The translations under genes were made by a program, and so were the position numbers. The notes under the pieces are model-generated. The model had not been told where the DNA came from, searched no databases, and saw nothing but the letters and a program-made list of their open reading frames with translations. 64,000 bases of DNA from assembly GCF_002042885.1 (NCBI RefSeq), contig NZ_MVFY01000005.1, positions 124,001 to 188,000 on the forward strand, written 5' to 3'. This DNA comes from Citrobacter portucalensis (GTDB lineage: Bacteria; Pseudomonadota; Gammaproteobacteria; Enterobacterales; Enterobacteriaceae). Shown in pieces: positions 61,940-64,000 of the stretch. Position 1 is the first letter of the stretch. Every line of letters starts with the position of its first letter.

Positions 61940-63891
61940 ACAGCCTCCGACGCATTTTTTTGCACCGCTGCGCGAGGACGCGTGCGCTGACGATAGCGTG
62001 GATCAAACAGGCAGAACAATCCGCCCAGCGCCATCAGCAATCCTCCGGCCCAAATCCAGCGAATAAACGGTTTGTAGTACAGACGCACAGCCCATGCGCC
62101 GTTATCCAGTTCTTCACCCAGCGCGGCGTACAGATCGCGCGTGAATCCGCCGTCAATTGCCGCTTCGGTCATCATCGAACTGGTGCTGTTATAGAAGCGT
62201 TTTTCCGCATGCAGCGTGGCTTCCGGTTTACCATCTCGGGTAACGCCAATAATGGCGACACCACCCCGGTAGTTAGGTCCGGTAATATCTTTCACTTCGC
62301 GGAACGTGAACTGATAGTTATGGATACTGACGCTATCACCCGCTTTCATGCGGACATCGCGTTCAACGCTGTAGTTCTGGCTGAAGGCAATACCGACAAT
62401 AGTAATCGCCAGCCCAACGTGGCCCGACACCATGCCCCAATAGCTTGGTGTTAACTTCGTTCCGCGGGAAACACGCAGGAACGCTTCGGATATCGCCAGC
62501 ACGAATATCCAGCATGCCATCGCCAGCCCTACCACCGTCATAGCGGCAATGCGATCCTCAAACAGCCACGGCAGCAGCAGCGACAGAACAAACGTGGTGA
62601 CAAACGCGATAATCAGTAACGTTTTCAGTTTACGCGGTCGGTCACGGCCCCAACGCACTAATGGCCCAATTCCCAGCAACAGCGCGAACGGCGCCATCAG
62701 CCAGGTAAACATGGTGTTGAAGAACGGTTCGCCAATCGAAATGCTGCCCAGACCCAGCTGTTTGTGCACCAGCGGCAGCAGCGTGCCCAAGAGCACCACC
62801 AGCATGGCGGCAATCAGCAGAACGTTGTTGCCCAACAGCAGAGATTCACGCGACCACAGCGCGTTGTTCACCCGTGAGCGGACCTTGTGACCGCGCACCG
62901 CAAACAGCAGCAGGGAGCCGCCAATCACCAATACCATAAAGGCCAGAATAAACATCCCGCGCGACGGATCGGAGGCGAAGGCATGCACCGATACCAGCAC
63001 GCCGGAGCGCACCAGGAAAGTACCTAACAGGCAAAGCGAGAATGCGCAGATTGACAGCAGCAGCGTCCAGGCTTTAAAGCTGGCACGCTGTTCGGTTACC
63101 GACAGCGAGTGCATCAGCGCCGTTCCCACCAGCCATGGCATAAACGAGGCGTTCTCAACCGGATCCCAGAACCACCAACCGCCCCAGCCCAGCTCGTAAT
63201 AGGCCCAGGCCGAACCGAGCACAATACCCAGCGTCAGGAACACCCACGCCGCCAGCGTCCACGGACGCGAAAAACGGGCGAAGGTACTGTCCAGTCGTCC
63301 GCTCATCAGCGCGGCAATCGCAAACGCAAAGGCCACGGAGAAGCCGACATACCCCATGTACAGTAACGGCGGATGGAAAATCAGTCCCGGATCCTGCAAT
63401 AGCGGGTTCAGGTCGCGCCCTTCAATAGGGAAGTTGGGCAACGTACGGGCAAACGGATTGGAGGTAAACAGAATAAACAGCAGAAAGCCAACGCTTACCA
63501 TCCCCATTACCGCCAGCACGCGGGCAACGATGTCCAGCGGCATACGCTGGCTGAATGCCGCAACGGCGAACGTCCAGCCGCTCATCAGCAAAACCCATAG
63601 CAGCAGAGAGCCTTCATGGGCACCCCAGGTTGCTGCCACCCGATACCAGACCGGAAGCTGGGTATTGGAGTTGCTGGCAACGTAGGTGACGGTAAAGTCA
63701 TTAACCACGAAGGCGTTGACCAGAATCAGGAACGCCCCCATCACGCAGATAAACAGAACCCAGGCAAAAGGCCGCGCGGAGGCCATCATTCGCACGTCGC
63801 CGCGCGCTACGCCCCACAGCGGATAGACCGACAGTAGTAACGCCACGCCGAGCGCAAGGCACAACAGCGCATTGCCAATTTCAGGCATCAT
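61936..63891 (-). CDS. ccmF: CcmF, haem lyase membrane subunit
   Basis: Central subunit of cytochrome c synthetase that takes haem from CcmE. The 651 residues (E. coli 647) have about 13-15 spans, and the WWD domain [17 protein letters not shown] is intact. Haem-related segments [19 protein letters not shown] and EQRASFKAW are present. The start overlaps the ccmE stop (ATGATG). Confidence 0.96.
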   Translation of the reverse strand: MMPEIGNALLCLALGVALLLSVYPLWGVARGDVRMMASARPFAWVLFICVMGAFLILVNAFVVNDFTVTYVASNSNTQLPVWYRVAATWGAHEGSLLLWVLLMSGWTFAVAAFSQRMPLDIVARVLAVMGMVSVGFLLFILFTSNPFARTLPNFPIEGRDLNPLLQDPGLIFHPPLLYMGYVGFSVAFAFAIAALMSGRLDSTFARFSRPWTLAAWVFLTLGIVLGSAWAYYELGWGGWWFWDPVENASFMPWLVGTALMHSLSVTEQRASFKAWTLLLSICAFSLCLLGTFLVRSGVLVSVHAFASDPSRGMFILAFMVLVIGGSLLLFAVRGHKVRSRVNNALWSRESLLLGNNVLLIAAMLVVLLGTLLPLVHKQLGLGSISIGEPFFNTMFTWLMAPFALLLGIGPLVRWGRDRPRKLKTLLIIAFVTTFVLSLLLPWLFEDRIAAMTVVGLAMACWIFVLAISEAFLRVSRGTKLTPSYWGMVSGHVGLAITIVGIAFSQNYSVERDVRMKAGDSVSIHNYQFTFREVKDITGPNYRGGVAIIGVTRDGKPEATLHAEKRFYNSTSSMMTEAAIDGGFTRDLYAALGEELDNGAWAVRLYYKPFIRWIWAGGLLMALGGLFCLFDPRYRQRTRPRAAVQKNASEAV

Positions 63892-64000
63892 GACGTTTTA
63901 TCCTTATAAACACTTTCCGGGCGACGATGGTTTTCCTGCATCGCTTTTTCGACTTCCGGCGGGGTGTAATTCTCATCATGTTTGGCAAGAACCTCTTTGG
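63888..64000 (-). CDS. ccmE: CcmE, haem chaperone, C-terminal end (5' part outside window)
   Basis: Only the last 37 codons are visible. They read [20 protein letters not shown] followed by a basic tail ending VYKDKTS, matching the C-terminus of E. coli CcmE (159 residues). The haem-binding HxxxY-type region lies outside the window, apart from the HDENY segment. TGA overlaps the ccmF start. Confidence 0.92.
   Translation of the reverse strand, partial: KEVLAKHDENYTPPEVEKAMQENHRRPESVYKDKTS

Overview
The window is chromosomal DNA from a member of the Enterobacteriaceae, most probably a Citrobacter or a close Salmonella/Escherichia relative. Most proteins match, from memory and nearly residue for residue, the E. 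coli K-12 genes of the cdd-to-ccm segment, in the same order and orientation. REP-type palindromes and enterobacterial CRP, GalS, Cra and Fur-like sites are also present. No rRNA, insertion sequence, prophage or CRISPR array was seen. Both window edges cut genes: cdd lacks its 5' part and ccmE its 5' part.

Layout. 1-1722: cdd (partial), sanA, yeiS. 1774-8694: mglBAC, galS, yeiB and folE, all on the minus strand, with mglB and galS each carrying a CRP site and a gal operator. 9017-9853: yeiG. 9854-14061: an accessory divergent locus with an XRE regulator and an L-serine-dehydratase-like protein on the minus strand, and a phosphoserine-phosphatase-like protein and an organophosphate antiporter on the plus strand. 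14396-16381: a TonB-dependent receptor of the IrgA type in the place of cirA, behind a Fur-type palindrome. 16447-21091: lysP, yeiE, yeiH, nfo. 21124-24481: a second accessory block with a HypT-like LysR regulator, an aspartate/glutamate racemase and a Dcu-family transporter, where E. coli K-12 has its nucleoside and pseudouridine genes. 24590-30894: fruBKA with two Cra operators, setB, yeiW, yeiP (EfpL). 31003-38541: a third accessory block with a structured non-coding segment, a torCAD-type TMAO respiration operon, a divergent MocR regulator and uxuA. 38744-50399: yeiQ, yeiR, lpxT, mepS, pdeN, yejABEF. 50403-59232: yejG, bcr, rsuA, radD, rplY, an unrecognised membrane-protein gene, yejK, yejL, yejM. 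59307-64000: tRNA-Pro(GGG), narP, and ccmH, ccmG, ccmF, ccmE reading leftwards.

How the genes work together. Several pieces feed carbon into central metabolism (mgl for galactose, fru for fructose, uxuA with yeiQ for hexuronates). The accessory blocks look like additional nutrient and electron-acceptor modules. The SerB-like/SdaA-like/OPA-transporter locus could import a phosphorylated compound such as phosphoserine, dephosphorylate it and deaminate the serine to pyruvate. The racemase/Dcu pair could convert D-aspartate to L-aspartate for fumarate metabolism. The torCAD operon needs c-type cytochrome maturation, which the ccm genes at the right end provide. These functional links are inferences from gene content and conserved residues. 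No homology search was run, and all comparisons are from memory of the E. coli and related families.
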